A DNA stretch of 64,000 nt from Parvibium lacunae (GCF_003335215.1 NZ_QPGB01000006.1:62001-126000), one strand, 5' to 3'. Shown: positions 20,101 through 30,431, numbered from the stretch's first letter. The notes: a model not told the origin generated them from the sequence alone. Program-made: numbers and translations.

Positions 20101-21834
20101 CGGCTGCGCGACTTCCAAGCGCATGGGCGGATTAATATTGTTTAAGTCAAGTAAATTCGGTTTGGGGCCAATAAAGGACACCAATGACATCACCATTTGT
20201 TCGCGAATCGGGTCAATGGGGGGATTTGTGACCTGTGCAAATAATTGTTTGAAGTAATGGTAAAGCGGTTTGAGTTTATTCGACATCACCGCCAACGGCG
20301 AATCATTGCCCATTGAACCAATCGCCTCTTCCCCATGCTGCGCCATCGGGGTTAACAGTAGGCGTACCTCTTCCTGGGTATAGCCAAAGGCTTGCTGTCG
20401 ATCTAGCAAATTCTCACTCGGGTTGGGTACGCTGCTATCAATGGCTGCCTCAACCTCGTCGAGCTTGATGCGGATGCGCTTAATCCACTCACGGTAGGGT
20501 TTTGCATTTGCTAGGGCATGTTTAAGTTCGGCATCGTCGATGATGCGCCCAGCTTCCATATCGATCAGGAACATTTTGCCGGGTTGCAGGCGCCATTTTT
20601 TGACGATTTTCGATTCGGGAATTGGTAATACGCCGGATTCCGACGCCATAATCACCAGATCATCATCGGTCACACAATAACGGGCGGGGCGAAGCCCATT
20701 CCGATCCAACGTCGCCCCAATTTGACGACCATCGGTAAAGGCCATGGCTGCCGGGCCATCCCAGGGTTCCATCATGGCCGCATGGTATTCATAAAAAGCA
20801 CGGCGACTCTCATCCATCAATGTGTGCTGTTCCCATGCTTCTGGGATCATCATCATCATCGCCTGCGCGAGTGGATAACCAGAATGCACCAGCAATTCCA
20901 GGCAGTTGTCAAAGGTTGCGGTATCGGACTGCCCTTCATACACTATCGGGAATAGCTTTTGCAGATCTTCGCCTAATACGGCTGACTTCATGACCCCTTC
21001 ACGGGCGCGCAACCAGTTGAAATTGCCACGTACGGTGTTTATTTCGCCGTTATGGGCCAGCAGACGATAGGGGTGCGCCAATGGCCACTCAGGGAAGGTA
21101 TTGGTTGAAAAGCGCTGGTGTACCAGCGCCAGGGCCGAGATGGTTCGGGCATCTTGCAAATCTTTGTAGTACACCCCGACCTGATCCGCCAGCAAGAGCC
21201 CTTTGTAAACAATGGTACGCGCCGACATCGACGGCACAAAATATTCTTTACCGTGTTTCAACTTGAGTTGCTGAATCGCATGCGACGCTGTTTTTCTAAT
21301 CACATAGAGCTTACGTTCAAGCGCTTCTGTCACCATGATATCGGGGCCACGCCCGATGAATATCTGCCGGATGACTGGCTCTGTTTTGCGCACGGTAGGC
21401 GACATGGGCATCTCACCATCGACAGGCACATCGCGCCAGCCCAATACCACCTGACCTTCAGCACGAACAGCACGCTCCAGCTCCTGCTGACAAGCCAGCT
21501 GCGACGCACGCTCTTTGGGTAAAAAGACCATGCCAACGCCATATTCACCAGCAGGGGGCAAGGCGACGCCCTGCTTCATCATTTCTTCTCGATAGAATTG
21601 ATCAGGGATCTGTAGCAAGATGCCTGCCCCATCACCCATCAACTTATCTGCCCCAACGGCACCGCGATGATCGAGATTTTTTAGAATCTGCAGGCCTTGC
21701 TCTACGATTGCATGGCTTTTTTGGCCCTTTATATGAGCAACAAAACCGACACCACAAGCATCGTGCTCATGCTGCTCGTTATACATCCCCAGCGCACGCG
21801 CCTGCTGCCGCTGTTTTTCGATATTCATTTCCAT
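17104..21834 (-). CDS. gltB: Glutamate synthase (NADPH) large subunit
   Basis: A protein of 1576 residues. It makes two glutamates from glutamine and 2-oxoglutarate. After a 26-residue propeptide, EHDACGVGF puts the catalytic N-terminal amidotransferase Cys at residue 27. The central and FMN/synthase domains follow ([33 protein letters not shown]), then the 3Fe-4S cysteines in [15 protein letters not shown], and the GXGXG-rich beta-helix at the C-terminus. The ATG at 21834 follows GAGGGCGGC; a frame open to 21921 is not family-like. The RAYT element lies just upstream, so the promoter sits in about 100 bases or within the element. Confidence 0.97.
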   Translation of the reverse strand: MEMNIEKQRQQARALGMYNEQHEHDACGVGFVAHIKGQKSHAIVEQGLQILKNLDHRGAVGADKLMGDGAGILLQIPDQFYREEMMKQGVALPPAGEYGVGMVFLPKERASQLACQQELERAVRAEGQVVLGWRDVPVDGEMPMSPTVRKTEPVIRQIFIGRGPDIMVTEALERKLYVIRKTASHAIQQLKLKHGKEYFVPSMSARTIVYKGLLLADQVGVYYKDLQDARTISALALVHQRFSTNTFPEWPLAHPYRLLAHNGEINTVRGNFNWLRAREGVMKSAVLGEDLQKLFPIVYEGQSDTATFDNCLELLVHSGYPLAQAMMMMIPEAWEQHTLMDESRRAFYEYHAAMMEPWDGPAAMAFTDGRQIGATLDRNGLRPARYCVTDDDLVIMASESGVLPIPESKIVKKWRLQPGKMFLIDMEAGRIIDDAELKHALANAKPYREWIKRIRIKLDEVEAAIDSSVPNPSENLLDRQQAFGYTQEEVRLLLTPMAQHGEEAIGSMGNDSPLAVMSNKLKPLYHYFKQLFAQVTNPPIDPIREQMVMSLVSFIGPKPNLLDLNNINPPMRLEVAQPILDFKDMAKLRHISEYTANKFKSHELTICYPIAWGKEGIEARLASLCAEAEDAVKSGFNILIISDRAANAAQVAIPALLATSAIHLHLVQRGLRTSTGLVVETGSAREVHHFALLAGYGAEAVHPYLAMETLVEQARRQETSDIATATELALKHYIKAIGKGLNKVMSKMGISTYMSYCGAQIFEVIGLNRELVDKYFTGTASKVEGIGLFEVAEEAIRLHQAAYGSDPTLATMLDVGGEYAWRVRGEEHMWTPDAIAKLQHSTRANSFQNYKEYAQIINDQSKRHMTLRGLFEFKLNPTEAIDIDQVEPAKEIVKRFATGAMSLGSISTEAHATLAIAMNRLGGKSNTGEGGEDEKRYQNELKGIPIKAGETLKSLIGDNRVEIDLPLAEGDSLRSRIKQVASGRFGVTAEYLISADQIQIKMAQGAKPGEGGQLPGHKVSEYIAKLRFSVPGVGLISPPPHHDIYSIEDLAQLIHDLKNVNPTASISVKLVSEVGVGTIAAGVAKCKADHVVIAGHDGGTGASPVSSIKHAGTPWELGLAETQQTLVLNRLRGRIRVQADGQMKTGRDVVIAALLGADEFGFATAPLVVEGCIMMRKCHLNTCPVGVATQDPELRKLFSGKPEHVVNFFFFIAEEVREIMAQLGVRRFEELIGRTDLLDKKKAIAHWKASGLDFGRIFYQPPMPAEVARSHAETQDHALEKALDHRLIEQARAALEKAERVSFISPISNVNRSVGAMLSGAVARTYGHAGLPDDTIHIQLNGTAGQSFGAFLAHGITLDLVGQGNDYVGKGLSGGRLIVRPTADFRGRSDENIIVGNTVMYGAISGEAYLSGVAGERFCVRNSGAVAIVEGVGDHGCEYMTGGTVIVLGKTGRNFAAGMSGGVAYVYDADGQFSRLCNLAMVELEPVLTQSEQQARVDRATWHRVNVNGPSEADEALLKRLVENHFRYTGSAIARHVLDNWVVARSRFVKVMPAEYRRALKELNAMAKERQEPAMA

Positions 21835-21932
21835 GCCGCCCTCATTCAGAATTGAGTGCCCGCGCCCCGTGGCGCATTGCAACATGGTTGTTACTTTACT
21901 CCTACAAAAACACGCCGCCAAGCCTAAAAAAA

Positions 21933-21949
21933 TAGGGTCAGAGTCATTT
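21933..21949 (+). repeat. Left inverted repeat of the RAYT element
   Basis: TAGGGTCAGAGTCATTT, the exact reverse complement of 22695-22711. Confidence 0.85.
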
Positions 21950-21975
21950 TATTTTAACCCACCAATTCAGCTAAA

Positions 21976-22677
21976 TTAATTAGGGACAGTCTTATTGCGA
22001 GGAGGGCGCCCCCGCTTTGCAGGTACGAGTGCCCGGCCCAGTGCCTTACTGACGGCAGCGATGTAATCATTAGAACCGAGTATGCTATTTTTATACGTGG
22101 CGCTGCGAATCGCGGCCAGCTCCTCTGTGCTGTGCCCTTCAGTCACCCATTGCCGGTAGCTGGCTTCTCGTTCGAATGGGGTATTCCCAAGCGCCCAATA
22201 GTTCGGGTGGAAAGTAAGTAGCGGGTCTTTAGCCAGCCCTGCATTCGCGCGGTAACTTGACCATTTGTAGTGCCCAGGTTCTTGCACTATGGCCGCGCGC
22301 ACTGGATTCAGCTCGATATAGCGGTAACAATTAAAAAGATAGCGCTCACTCTCTATATAAGCTGCTCTATATCTACCTTCCCATAGAGTACCTGTGCGGC
22401 CATAGCGCTGGTTAACATAGGGCACATAGCGTCGCCCTACAGATTGTAATAGTCGCGCTAGACCTCTTTCATTGCTGGTACTCACCAGCAGATGAAAATG
22501 GTTGGGCATCAAGACATAGGCATGAATGCGGACTTCCTGCTCTATCGCCGCGTAACGCAGCCACTCTAAAAAAAGCTCGTAATCCCGCGCCTCTCTGAAA
22601 ATGATCTGACGATCGTTGCCACGTTGAATAACATGCTGCGGGCAATCCGGTATAAACAATCTGGGCTGTCTGGCCAT
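21976..22677 (-). CDS. REP-associated tyrosine transposase (RAYT), Y1/TnpA_REP family
   Basis: A protein of 233 residues with the single-strand nuclease HUH motif NHFHLL (about 59-64, His60 and His62). YVPYVNQRYGRTGTLWEGRYR (written short: YVNQRYGRTG, about 87-96) contains candidate catalytic tyrosines, and YIELNPVRA is the family signature. RAYTs act on REP-type palindromes rather than moving as full insertion sequences and are usually single-copy, vertically kept genes. A basic tail (KRGRPPRNK) probably binds DNA. The gene appears intact. Confidence 0.93.
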   Translation of the reverse strand: MARQPRLFIPDCPQHVIQRGNDRQIIFREARDYELFLEWLRYAAIEQEVRIHAYVLMPNHFHLLVSTSNERGLARLLQSVGRRYVPYVNQRYGRTGTLWEGRYRAAYIESERYLFNCYRYIELNPVRAAIVQEPGHYKWSSYRANAGLAKDPLLTFHPNYWALGNTPFEREASYRQWVTEGHSTEELAAIRSATYKNSILGSNDYIAAVSKALGRALVPAKRGRPPRNKTVPN

Positions 22678-22694
22678 TATATGAAACCTGCATT

Positions 22695-22711
22695 AAATGA
22701 CTCTGACCCTA
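22695..22711 (-). repeat. Right inverted repeat of the RAYT element
   Basis: AAATGACTCTGACCCTA, the exact reverse complement of 21933-21949. It lies 17 bases upstream of the transposase start. Confidence 0.85.
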
Positions 22712-22733
22712 ATTATAGGACTAATTATAGGAC
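22710..22733. repeat. 12-base tandem duplication at the dgt 3' end
   Basis: TAATTATAGGAC occurs twice in a row (22710-22721 and 22722-22733). The second copy contains the dgt stop codon region and the first abuts the RAYT inverted repeat, so it looks like a junction scar. Confidence 0.8.
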
Positions 22734-23885
22734 AAAGCCGTCGGGAATAATGTCCTGCCGTGTGGAACTGCCGAAGGGAGCAAAAATTCGCTGATACTCT
22801 CGTGTTGCGTAGCGGTCGGTCATCCCCGCAATATAGTCGGCAATGGTTCGCGCTAAGCCGTGTTTTTCTAGGCGTGCTTGGTATTGCGTCGGCAATAAGC
22901 GCGGCTCTGCTATAAATGCTTCAAACAGATGTTGGATGATGCGTTGAGCATGTTGCATCACGCGCATTACCTGATAGTGTCGGTAGAGGTTCTGAAAGAG
23001 AAAATGCTTTAGCGCGCGTGTTTCTTGTTGGATGGTTGGACTAAAGCTAATCAACGGTGGCACTGTCGCTACCGCTTCTCTGGTGGCGATGCCTGCTGCT
23101 GTAATCAGCTCACTACTATGAGTCACTAAATCCATGACCCAGGTGTTAATCATCCGCCGCGTTGTCTCATAAACCAACCGCCGTGCGTTCAAACCAGGGT
23201 AACTTTGTTGCACTGTCTTGGCGTGGCGCGCAAACAGGGGCTGTGTCATCAATTGCTCGAACTCAATCAAGCCGGCGCGTAGTCCATCATCAATATCGTG
23301 TGTGTTATAAGCGATTTCATCAGCGAGATTCGCGAGTTGAGCTTCTAAGCTTGGCTGCTGGCGTTGGATAAAGCGCTCACCGAGCGCGCCCAGTTGTAAG
23401 GCATGCTCACGCGAACAATGTTTCAGAATACCTTCGCGGGTTTCATAGCAGAGGTTTAGGCCATCAAACTCTGCGTAGCGCTCTTCGAGCTCATCCACCA
23501 CTCGCAATGACTGTAAATTGTGTTCAAACCCACCATGGGCTTGCATCGCCTGATGTAGCGCGTCTTGGCCAGCATGCCCAAATGGGGTATGACCAAGATC
23601 ATGAGCCAAGCAGATTGCTTCTGTCAGGTCTTCATGAAGGCCCAGGTGTCGGGCTACTGTGCGTGCGATTTGTGCGACTTCTAGTGTGTGAGTGAGACGT
23701 GTGCGAAAGAGGTCGCCCTCATGATTAATAAATACTTGAGTTTTGTACTCTAGACGGCGAAAGGCGGCAGAATGGATAATGCGATCACGATCACGATGAA
23801 ACTCGTTTCTCGCCCCAGCAGGGGGCTCTACATACCGACGCCCTTTGGTGTAGGCGGGGTCAGCGGCGTAGGGTTTAAGGAGCAC
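22725..23885 (-). CDS. dgt: Deoxyguanosinetriphosphate triphosphohydrolase-like protein
   Basis: An HD-domain dNTPase of 386 residues that releases triphosphate from dGTP or other dNTPs. The HD metal site is visible as RLTHTLEV (His66), [12 protein letters not shown] (His95-Asp96, His99) and the later [16 protein letters not shown]. The start is GTG at 23885 with GGAAGTGA upstream. Its stop codon lies inside the 12-base tandem duplication next to the RAYT element, leaving the C-terminus (PDGFVL) apparently normal. It lies 31 bases after the aroB stop. Confidence 0.93.
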   Translation of the reverse strand: MLLKPYAADPAYTKGRRYVEPPAGARNEFHRDRDRIIHSAAFRRLEYKTQVFINHEGDLFRTRLTHTLEVAQIARTVARHLGLHEDLTEAICLAHDLGHTPFGHAGQDALHQAMQAHGGFEHNLQSLRVVDELEERYAEFDGLNLCYETREGILKHCSREHALQLGALGERFIQRQQPSLEAQLANLADEIAYNTHDIDDGLRAGLIEFEQLMTQPLFARHAKTVQQSYPGLNARRLVYETTRRMINTWVMDLVTHSSELITAAGIATREAVATVPPLISFSPTIQQETRALKHFLFQNLYRHYQVMRVMQHAQRIIQHLFEAFIAEPRLLPTQYQARLEKHGLARTIADYIAGMTDRYATREYQRIFAPFGSSTRQDIIPDGFVL

Positions 23886-23916
23886 GACTGTTCACTTCCT
23901 TACTGGGTGCGCAGAT

Positions 23917-25023
23917 TTACTGCTTGTTAGTGGTAGCCAGGGTATCAAGCAGCGGCTGTCCATCAACGGCCTGTATTTTGGCACGGCCTATGCCATCTAA
24001 TAAAATAAATTGAATGCCATGATCACCCGCCTTTTTGTCAACCGCCATGTGATCCAAATAGGCTTGCACACCTAAGCTAGGGGCTTGGGTCGGCAGCCCT
24101 GCTGCCGCAATGGTGTTGATAATCTGGTTTAGATTTTCTTCGCTCAGATAATTTAGGCGATGAGATAACACCGCCGCCAATACCATACCTGCACCCACAG
24201 CTTCGCCATGCAGCCAGGTTCCATAGCCCATGCCGGCTTCTATAGCATGTCCAAAAGTATGGCCAAAGTTTAGGATTGCACGCAGGCCCGATTCCCGCTC
24301 ATCGGCCGCAACCACAGCCGCTTTGATTTCAACCGAGCGTCGAATGACCGTTGCTAACGCATCTGAATCCAAGGCACGCAGCTGCGGCATTGTGTTAGTA
24401 ACCCAATTAAAATATTCAGGATCAGCAATTAGACCATGCTTGATGATTTCTGCGAGGCCGGCGCTCAGCTCACGTGCGGGCAGCGTCTTTAAGGTCGCAG
24501 TATCAATCAATACAACTTGAGGTTGGTAAAACGCCCCGATCATGTTTTTACCCAGCGGGTGATTAATACCCGTTTTCCCCCCCACCGATGAATCGACTTG
24601 TGAGAGGAGGGTTGTGGGTATTTGCACAAAAGGAACGCCGCGCATGTAGCAGGCTGCAGCAAAACCCGTCATATCGCCAATAACTCCACCACCCAAGGCG
24701 ATGAGCGTTACCTGCCGACTGCAATGATTCTCTAATAATCCGTCAAAGATCCGCTGCAGGTGTCCCCAATCTTTGTAGGACTCGCCATCAGGCAAAATAA
24801 TTGGTACGACAGTCTTACCTACAGCCTCTAAATAGCTAACAAGTGGAGAGAGATAAAGTGGGGCGACCGTGGTATTGGTAACGATAGCCACTTTTTTGCC
24901 GGCGCAACTGGGTAAGAGGGCCTGCTGCAGGGCGTTATGATTTTGCAAAAGACCGCTGCCAATATGGATTGTGTAGCTGCGTTCGCCAAGGTTGACCATC
25001 ACCGTTTGCAAAGAAGAATTCAT
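23917..25023 (-). CDS. aroB: 3-dehydroquinate synthase
   Basis: A protein of 368 residues. It converts DAHP to 3-dehydroquinate, the second shikimate-pathway step, using NAD and a divalent metal. Motifs are [10 protein letters not shown] (about 78-87), [20 protein letters not shown] (given as the GGGVIGD core), [19 protein letters not shown] and the metal-binding [10 protein letters not shown] plus [11 protein letters not shown]. The length is normal. It lies 48 bases after aroK, a gap containing a weak AGAAAGA/TCTTTCT inverted repeat. Confidence 0.97.
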   Translation of the reverse strand: MNSSLQTVMVNLGERSYTIHIGSGLLQNHNALQQALLPSCAGKKVAIVTNTTVAPLYLSPLVSYLEAVGKTVVPIILPDGESYKDWGHLQRIFDGLLENHCSRQVTLIALGGGVIGDMTGFAAACYMRGVPFVQIPTTLLSQVDSSVGGKTGINHPLGKNMIGAFYQPQVVLIDTATLKTLPARELSAGLAEIIKHGLIADPEYFNWVTNTMPQLRALDSDALATVIRRSVEIKAAVVAADERESGLRAILNFGHTFGHAIEAGMGYGTWLHGEAVGAGMVLAAVLSHRLNYLSEENLNQIINTIAAAGLPTQAPSLGVQAYLDHMAVDKKAGDHGIQFILLDGIGRAKIQAVDGQPLLDTLATTNKQ

Positions 25024-25071
25024 GCCGATCCCACTAAGAAAGAGTTGTGATTGTAAATCGGTTCTTTCTAG

Positions 25072-25602
25072 CTATTGATTGAGGTCGCCAATAGATTTAG
25101 CAGGCTGCAGCAATTGCATGATTTTATTGATGACGTGGTGGGCGCTATGCCCATTCGACTCCACCGTAAAATGAGCTGTTTGCTCATACAGGGGCATCCG
25201 CTGCTCCAGCAGTTGCGCCAACTTTTGCCGAGGATTTTCCGACTGCAGAAGAGGGCGGTTGCGATCGTGCTGTACCCGATGCCATAACTCATTTAAGCTT
25301 GCACGTAGATAAATCACTGTCGTTCTGGAACGAAGATGGTCACGATTCTCAGCCTGCAAAATCGCGCCGCCCCCAGTTGCCAACACCATGTTATCGCGCT
25401 GTGTTAACTCATCGACAATCTGCGCTTCACGACGCCGAAAACCCGCCTCGCCTTCCAGATCAAAGATGACTGGAATTTTCACGCCTGTACGGGCCTCGAT
25501 CTCATGGTCGCTATCTACAAAAGAAAGGCCCAACTCACGTGCCAGCAAGCGACCAACTGTCGACTTGCCAGCACCCATTGGGCCGATTAGTGCTACATTC
25601 AT
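25072..25602 (-). CDS. aroK: Shikimate kinase
   Basis: A P-loop kinase of 176 residues that phosphorylates shikimate. Walker A GPMGAGKST is at 7-15; shikimate-binding SFVDSDHEIEARTG (about 31-44) and FRRREAQIV and ATGGGAIL follow, with the lid region HDRNRPLL near 118. The ATG at 25602 lies 8 bases after the stop of the Ig-like lipoprotein gene, so it is probably read from the pil operon. The usual upstream neighbour, pilQ, is here separated by that lipoprotein gene. Confidence 0.97.
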   Translation of the reverse strand: MNVALIGPMGAGKSTVGRLLARELGLSFVDSDHEIEARTGVKIPVIFDLEGEAGFRRREAQIVDELTQRDNMVLATGGGAILQAENRDHLRSRTTVIYLRASLNELWHRVQHDRNRPLLQSENPRQKLAQLLEQRMPLYEQTAHFTVESNGHSAHHVINKIMQLLQPAKSIGDLNQ

Positions 25603-25610
25603 TGTATGCG

Positions 25611-27587
25611 TTAACCATCATTCGTATTGCATGAGAGGTCAGTGCCGTAAGGGCTTCGAACTGATGCGGGAGGCGTTGTTGCACTAGAAAAATCATCAGC
25701 AGACCCAAGAAGCAAATATGTATAGCTTGATAGTCCATTCGCCCCGCTTGCTGCTACGATAGCTGCGGCACGAATAGAATAATTTGCCCAAGGTGCGTAG
25801 CTCTGCGGGTAAATCAAATTAAAGTTTACCTGCCCCAGCGCATTTGTTGTGTTACCTGATACGTACTGTACAGCGGGAACAATACCAGGCCTCAAAATAC
25901 CTGAGCCAGTTTCACCAGGATCTCTCACACCATCATTATCAAGGTCTTCATTAGGGCAAGTTATCGATGTCTGGTATGTCCAGACGGTGCCATTGTAAAA
26001 GAGAGTCCCCTCAATGAAACTAACTGGTACTAGCTGAATAGTGATCGCGCTATTTTGCACTGGCTGGCCAGCGACATCTCGGACAACGACAGTGAAAGGC
26101 TTGCTGTATGTAACACTGTCTAGCTCAATGATGGTATTGCCCGTACCGATCGTAACAAATAGGGAACTTCCACCGACCGTTAATGATGCGGTAGATGGCC
26201 CCAATGCTGGAGTAGCAGGCGCCGCAGGGGTGGCGACTGTCCTGGCAGCAATGCGAACGCCATTACTTGATGTCGCCACACTGCCTGCGATGAAATCTAT
26301 CGTAGCGTTACCTGCTGCATCTGTAATCGCAGTTTGGGAGGACAACAGTCCGCCAGAACCATCCACAACAAAACTAAACTCAACCGTTACGCCGCGTACC
26401 GGACTATTCGTTAAGGTAGTCACACTGGCAATCAAGGTACTTTTATTTGTGGCCGTTAGATTAACAGTTTGATTCGTTCCGACCAGCGTTGGTGTAGCCT
26501 GAAGTGCTAATTGACTAGCACTGCTGACGGGATTCTGAAAGTAAATAACCTTATCAACGACTACGGTTGTTTGAGCGCTTGGGCTTCCTATCGCACAACT
26601 TCCTACTGGATAAACCACGCTCGTACGAACGGTTGCAAAGCCAGATTGCGATGATACGATAGTAGCTGTCCTTGAACCAGTGGTCGCCACGACTCCCAAT
26701 GTAGAGGTCGTTGTGAAGGTAATTGCTGGATTGGTACTCGTTGTAGCGCCGCACTTAGCGTCTACGGTTAAATTTGCTGCTGTGCCCACCAACTCTGCCG
26801 GTGTTGAATCTGGGAGTGGAGACTGCGATCCAGTAAGAGTTACAGCTGCATTAGCAGTTGTACTAACATCAATAGTCAGCGCAGCAGCTAATCTTACTGT
26901 TGGTGAACTTTTCACTCTTGCGTCAATCACCACATTAGTGGCACCAGCTGCTGGAGTAAAACTGTAAGTGTAAGCACCCGTTGAACTTGTGGTGTAAGTT
27001 CCAGTCTGCACCACACCGTCTTTGAAGATTTCTAAGTCTTGCGATGCAATCGCATTACCATTGGGATCTGTAAGTGTGAAAGTGATGTTTTCAGACACCC
27101 CTGCCTGCGCCAGACCAGCGTTTTGCCTTGTGGCTTTCAGCTCCGCGCCGCTGACCACAATTGCGGTATTCGCAGAGACAGAGCCAGATGATGCCGTTAT
27201 TGTAATAGTACGGCCTGAAATATTTGTGCCAGGTAAGATGGTAGCAGTTACTTTACCATCGGTATCAGTTTTGCTGCTAGATGCAGTTAAATCTGCACAC
27301 AAACCACCACTAACATTGCACGAAAGGGAAATGGTCATAGTCGCGCCAGCTACTGGAACCCCTCCCGCAGTTTTCGCCTGAACGGTTAAGGTCGCTCCTG
27401 ACAAAGTATTTGCTTTAAGGTTGCCTGTTGTGCTGCTAATACTGATTGTGCCAACACTCGCAACAGTGCCTGTAGATCCAGATGAACTACTCCCACCACT
27501 TGCCCCAGCTCCGCCCCCGCAACCCTGTATAAAAGTAGCGATAGCAATTATCGCCAACGAATAGAGTCTTTTCATTGTCATGTGCAT
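25611..27587 (-). CDS. Secreted lipoprotein with bacterial Ig-like (Big_1/invasin-type) repeats
   Basis: A protein of 658 residues. The signal MKRLYSLAIIAIATFIQGC has a lipobox-like IQGC, then a Gly/Ser-rich tether. About four Ig-like repeats follow (for example GNLKANTLSGATLTVQAKTAGG at 55-76, given as the core LKANTLSGATLTV, then LKATRQNAGL, TNQTVNLTATNKSTL and KPFTVVVRD). A DLDNDGVRD calcium-type loop lies near 545. The ATG has GAGGTAACAA before it. It begins 15 bases after the pilQ stop and ends 8 bases before aroK, so it is embedded in the pil-aro operon. Two sampled 60-base lines give about 43% G+C, below the neighbours. Its function is unknown; a surface or pilus-associated role is inferred. 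Confidence 0.82.
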   Translation of the reverse strand: MHMTMKRLYSLAIIAIATFIQGCGGGAGASGGSSSSGSTGTVASVGTISISSTTGNLKANTLSGATLTVQAKTAGGVPVAGATMTISLSCNVSGGLCADLTASSSKTDTDGKVTATILPGTNISGRTITITASSGSVSANTAIVVSGAELKATRQNAGLAQAGVSENITFTLTDPNGNAIASQDLEIFKDGVVQTGTYTTSSTGAYTYSFTPAAGATNVVIDARVKSSPTVRLAAALTIDVSTTANAAVTLTGSQSPLPDSTPAELVGTAANLTVDAKCGATTSTNPAITFTTTSTLGVVATTGSRTATIVSSQSGFATVRTSVVYPVGSCAIGSPSAQTTVVVDKVIYFQNPVSSASQLALQATPTLVGTNQTVNLTATNKSTLIASVTTLTNSPVRGVTVEFSFVVDGSGGLLSSQTAITDAAGNATIDFIAGSVATSSNGVRIAARTVATPAAPATPALGPSTASLTVGGSSLFVTIGTGNTIIELDSVTYSKPFTVVVRDVAGQPVQNSAITIQLVPVSFIEGTLFYNGTVWTYQTSITCPNEDLDNDGVRDPGETGSGILRPGIVPAVQYVSGNTTNALGQVNFNLIYPQSYAPWANYSIRAAAIVAASGANGLSSYTYLLLGSADDFSSATTPPASVRSPYGTDLSCNTNDG

Positions 27588-27602
27588 TTGTTACCTCGAT
27601 AC

Positions 27603-29891
27603 TTAGCGGCTTGCTGACTGAACGCGTTCAGCCACAATCTTGGGGGTAATAAAAATTAATAATTCGGTCTTGTCTTGAATTCTTGATTGGTTTCTAAAGA
27701 GCCAACCAAGAACCGGGATGTCTCCAAAGAAGGGGATGCGGTTTTCAAATTGACTCTCGGTTTGTTCAAAAATTCCACCCAAAATAACCGTACCCCCATT
27801 CTCCACCAACACTTTGGTTTGAACCGAGCGGGTATCTTTAGCAGGAATGTTACTCCCGGTTCGGGTTTGCACTAACGCACCCCGGCTATCTTTGGTCACT
27901 TCAACCTCAAGAAATACATTGCCATCGGGCGTAATCTGCGGCGTGACATCTAACTTGAGCACAAACTCTTTAAACTCGATTGAGGTTGCCCCGCTGGCGG
28001 TGGCGCGCTCGAAAGGAATTTCTTCACCCTGCTTGATGGTGGCTTTCACTTGATCGGCTGTGACGACGCGTGGACTTGAAATCACTTTGGCTTTACTGTC
28101 TGCTTCGAGGGCAGATAATTCCAAATTCAGAAACTGCGTTAACTTAGAGGTAAATAAGCTTATCGCAAATGAACCTGGTGAAGCACCGCTGATCCCGGTT
28201 GCCGGCAAATTAACAAAATTTGTGTCGGTCAGAGAGCCCGCCGCTTGACCCAAGCCCAGTGCAGCTGGTGTTAGATCACCAGCGCCATTTTGAGAAGACA
28301 AGTTACCCACGCCATTTAAGTTCCCAGAAATCGTGCTGTAAGTGCCGCCAATAAAGCGATTTCCAGCTCCTTGCGATGGAGCATATAACGTACCGATAGT
28401 GCCATCTGCTTTGGTGTAGGGCACTTCAGTATAGGCAGTAGCTCGCTTATCATTCCAACCCAAGCGTGCGCCGATATTTCGAGTGAATTTATCTGACGCC
28501 TGCACAACCCGCGCCTCAATCAAGACCTGACGAGTTGCCACATCTACCTTCTGGATAAATTTACGGATATCGTCTAGGCGAGAATTGGTATCTAAAACAA
28601 ACAGTTGATTGGTCCGCTGATCCGCAATAACGCTACCGCGCTTGGAAACAATCCGGTTATTGGTATCAGATAAAATCTTCTGCAGATCGATCGCTTTCGT
28701 GAAGTTGAGCTGGAACACCTCACTGCGTACAGGCTCTAAATCTGTAATTTGAGACTTAGACTCTAAATCAAGTTTTTCTTTGGTTAATAACTCGTCTTTG
28801 GGGGCAACCCACAGCACGTTATTATTCTTGCGCATATCCAAGCCTTTGGCTTGCATAATGATATCGAGGGCTTGATCCCAAGGGACATCCTTCAGACGCA
28901 AGGTGATATTGCCTTGCACAGAGTCGCTTGTGATGATGTTTAGGTTGGTAAAGTCGGCGATGACCTGCAATAGTGCACGAATATCAACATTTTGAAAATT
29001 CAGCGAGAGCTTCTCACCTTTGTAGCCAGCACGCGTTCCTTGCACCAGTTTATTGGGGTCTTCTTTGATAGGTTTGACTTCAACAACAAACTGCGTATCA
29101 CTCTGGTAAGCGTTATGTTCCCACAAGCCTTTGGGCTCAATCACCATTTTCACGGTGTCGCCTTGAGTCAACGTATTGATGCTGGTCACCGGCGTCCCGA
29201 AATCGGCCACATCAAGGCGACGGCGCAATTTTTCAGGCAATGAGGATTTAAGAAAATCAATCACCACTGTTTGCCCTTGCTGACGGATATCAATCGCTGC
29301 TTGCGGGTTAGATAAATCCACCACGACCCGCCCTTCACCTTCACGACCGCGACGAAAATCGATATCTTTAATAAGATTTTTTGCGCTCGCCGCGTCTTGA
29401 CCAAAGCGGAATTTGTCATTGGCCGCTTCAGCTTTTGCCGCAGTTTGTGCGGCAGCCGACTCAAGCGTGACCAGCAACGACTTACCTTCTACTTTGCTCG
29501 TGTAAGCGACGCTCTGCTTCAAATTTAAGACAACACGGGTCCGCTCATTCGTCCCCACTACGTTGACTGTACGCAACTCACCAGTGTTAATCTCGTGCTG
29601 CGTCTTGCCAGAGGCGTTGTCGGTTGCGGGAAAATCAAAAGCAATCCGGGCCGGGCTGTTCACTGAGAAAGAGGCCGGCAACTCTTTAAGAGGGGCCTTG
29701 AGATCAATTTTCAAAACGACTCGAGAGCCGCTCTGAGTCGCCTGTATCGACTCAATGGCGTTATCCTGGCTTTGCGCTGCCGTGCGAACACCCAGCAGCA
29801 TCAGGGGCATCATCAACAGTAATGTTATTAACCCCTGAAAAGGCTTAGAACCCCGCGTACTCCAACCCTGTTTAGCTCTCTTTTGCATCAT
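27603..29891 (-). CDS. pilQ: Type IV pilus secretin PilQ
   Basis: An outer-membrane secretin of 762 residues, the pore for the retractile type IV pilus and for DNA uptake. After a signal segment it has two AMIN domains (about 40-270, with RIAFDFPATDN and RVVVDLSNPQAAI), the STN/N0 domain (KLSLNFQNVDIRALLQVIADFTNLN, core NVDIRALLQ near 300), a secretin_N region, and the secretin barrel (VPVLGWLFRNQS, ELLIFITPKIV at the C-terminus). Its ATG overlaps the pilP stop as ATGA. It is a different gene from mshL. Confidence 0.96.
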   Translation of the reverse strand: MMQKRAKQGWSTRGSKPFQGLITLLLMMPLMLLGVRTAAQSQDNAIESIQATQSGSRVVLKIDLKAPLKELPASFSVNSPARIAFDFPATDNASGKTQHEINTGELRTVNVVGTNERTRVVLNLKQSVAYTSKVEGKSLLVTLESAAAQTAAKAEAANDKFRFGQDAASAKNLIKDIDFRRGREGEGRVVVDLSNPQAAIDIRQQGQTVVIDFLKSSLPEKLRRRLDVADFGTPVTSINTLTQGDTVKMVIEPKGLWEHNAYQSDTQFVVEVKPIKEDPNKLVQGTRAGYKGEKLSLNFQNVDIRALLQVIADFTNLNIITSDSVQGNITLRLKDVPWDQALDIIMQAKGLDMRKNNNVLWVAPKDELLTKEKLDLESKSQITDLEPVRSEVFQLNFTKAIDLQKILSDTNNRIVSKRGSVIADQRTNQLFVLDTNSRLDDIRKFIQKVDVATRQVLIEARVVQASDKFTRNIGARLGWNDKRATAYTEVPYTKADGTIGTLYAPSQGAGNRFIGGTYSTISGNLNGVGNLSSQNGAGDLTPAALGLGQAAGSLTDTNFVNLPATGISGASPGSFAISLFTSKLTQFLNLELSALEADSKAKVISSPRVVTADQVKATIKQGEEIPFERATASGATSIEFKEFVLKLDVTPQITPDGNVFLEVEVTKDSRGALVQTRTGSNIPAKDTRSVQTKVLVENGGTVILGGIFEQTESQFENRIPFFGDIPVLGWLFRNQSRIQDKTELLIFITPKIVAERVQSASR

Positions 29892-30421
29892 TTTTTCGCC
29901 TCTTGAGTGGCTTCTTGTAAAACAAGCGAATTTTCGCGCTCAATCCATTCACCTGCTTGGTCTTGAATGGTTTCCTTAATTTTCATTTCTGTTTCTGTGA
30001 TCGCCACGACCATCCCGTAGTTCTGGCCCAAATAATTGCCCACTTTGAGCTGATACAAGCTTTTATCGGCTTCAACCAAGGCGTAGGTTAGTTTGCCATT
30101 GCGGATTGTGCCAACCATTCGTAGCTGGTCCAACGGAAAGGCTTCTAAGGGCTCACGGCGGCGATCTTGGTTGGGTGCATTGCGCTTACCCGCCTTCGCA
30201 TCAAGTACACGTGATAACTTGACCGCATTAAAAGGATCAATTTGATCCTGCAACTGGTAGGTAAAGGGATCAAATTTTTTAGACTTCGGAATAACCTCAA
30301 TCGCTGGCTTGACGTTTGCCTTGGTTTGCTCCATCCAGGTTCGGGTATCTGTGTGCGGATCATCACTACAGCCTAATAAGCTGAGTGCCAGTAAACCAGT
30401 CCAAGTGAATCTGTTCATCAT
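29888..30421 (-). CDS. pilP: Type IV pilus pilotin-like lipoprotein PilP
   Basis: A lipoprotein of 177 residues (LLALSLLGC lipobox) that links the inner-membrane PilMNO complex to PilQ. The C-terminal beta domain EAFPLDQLRMVGTIRNGKLTYALVEADKSLYQLKVGNYLGQNYG (core LRMVGTI and VGNYLGQNYG) is the PilP fold. Start codons at 30421 or 30418 are equivalent. It lies 10 bases after pilO and overlaps pilQ by 4 bases. Confidence 0.94.
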   Translation of the reverse strand: MMNRFTWTGLLALSLLGCSDDPHTDTRTWMEQTKANVKPAIEVIPKSKKFDPFTYQLQDQIDPFNAVKLSRVLDAKAGKRNAPNQDRRREPLEAFPLDQLRMVGTIRNGKLTYALVEADKSLYQLKVGNYLGQNYGMVVAITETEMKIKETIQDQAGEWIERENSLVLQEATQEAKK

Positions 30422-30431
30422 GGCTTCTCCG

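Larger units (their letters stand above)
21933..22711. mobile_element. RAYT (REP-associated tyrosine transposase) element with 17-base terminal inverted repeats
   Basis: A 779-base unit bounded by perfect inverted copies of TAGGGTCAGAGTCATTT (21933-21949 and, reversed, 22695-22711) enclosing one Y1-type transposase gene. It sits between dgt and gltB, genes that are usually neighbours in related genomes. Such ends are typical of the non-autonomous partner sequences of RAYT enzymes. At its dgt side a 12-base tandem duplication is present. The boundaries are taken from the inverted repeats. Confidence 0.75.

Noticed and set aside
21976-22677. A full IS200/IS605 insertion sequence
   Set aside because: The protein has RAYT signatures and the ends are simple inverted repeats, with no TnpB or IS200-type end hairpins.
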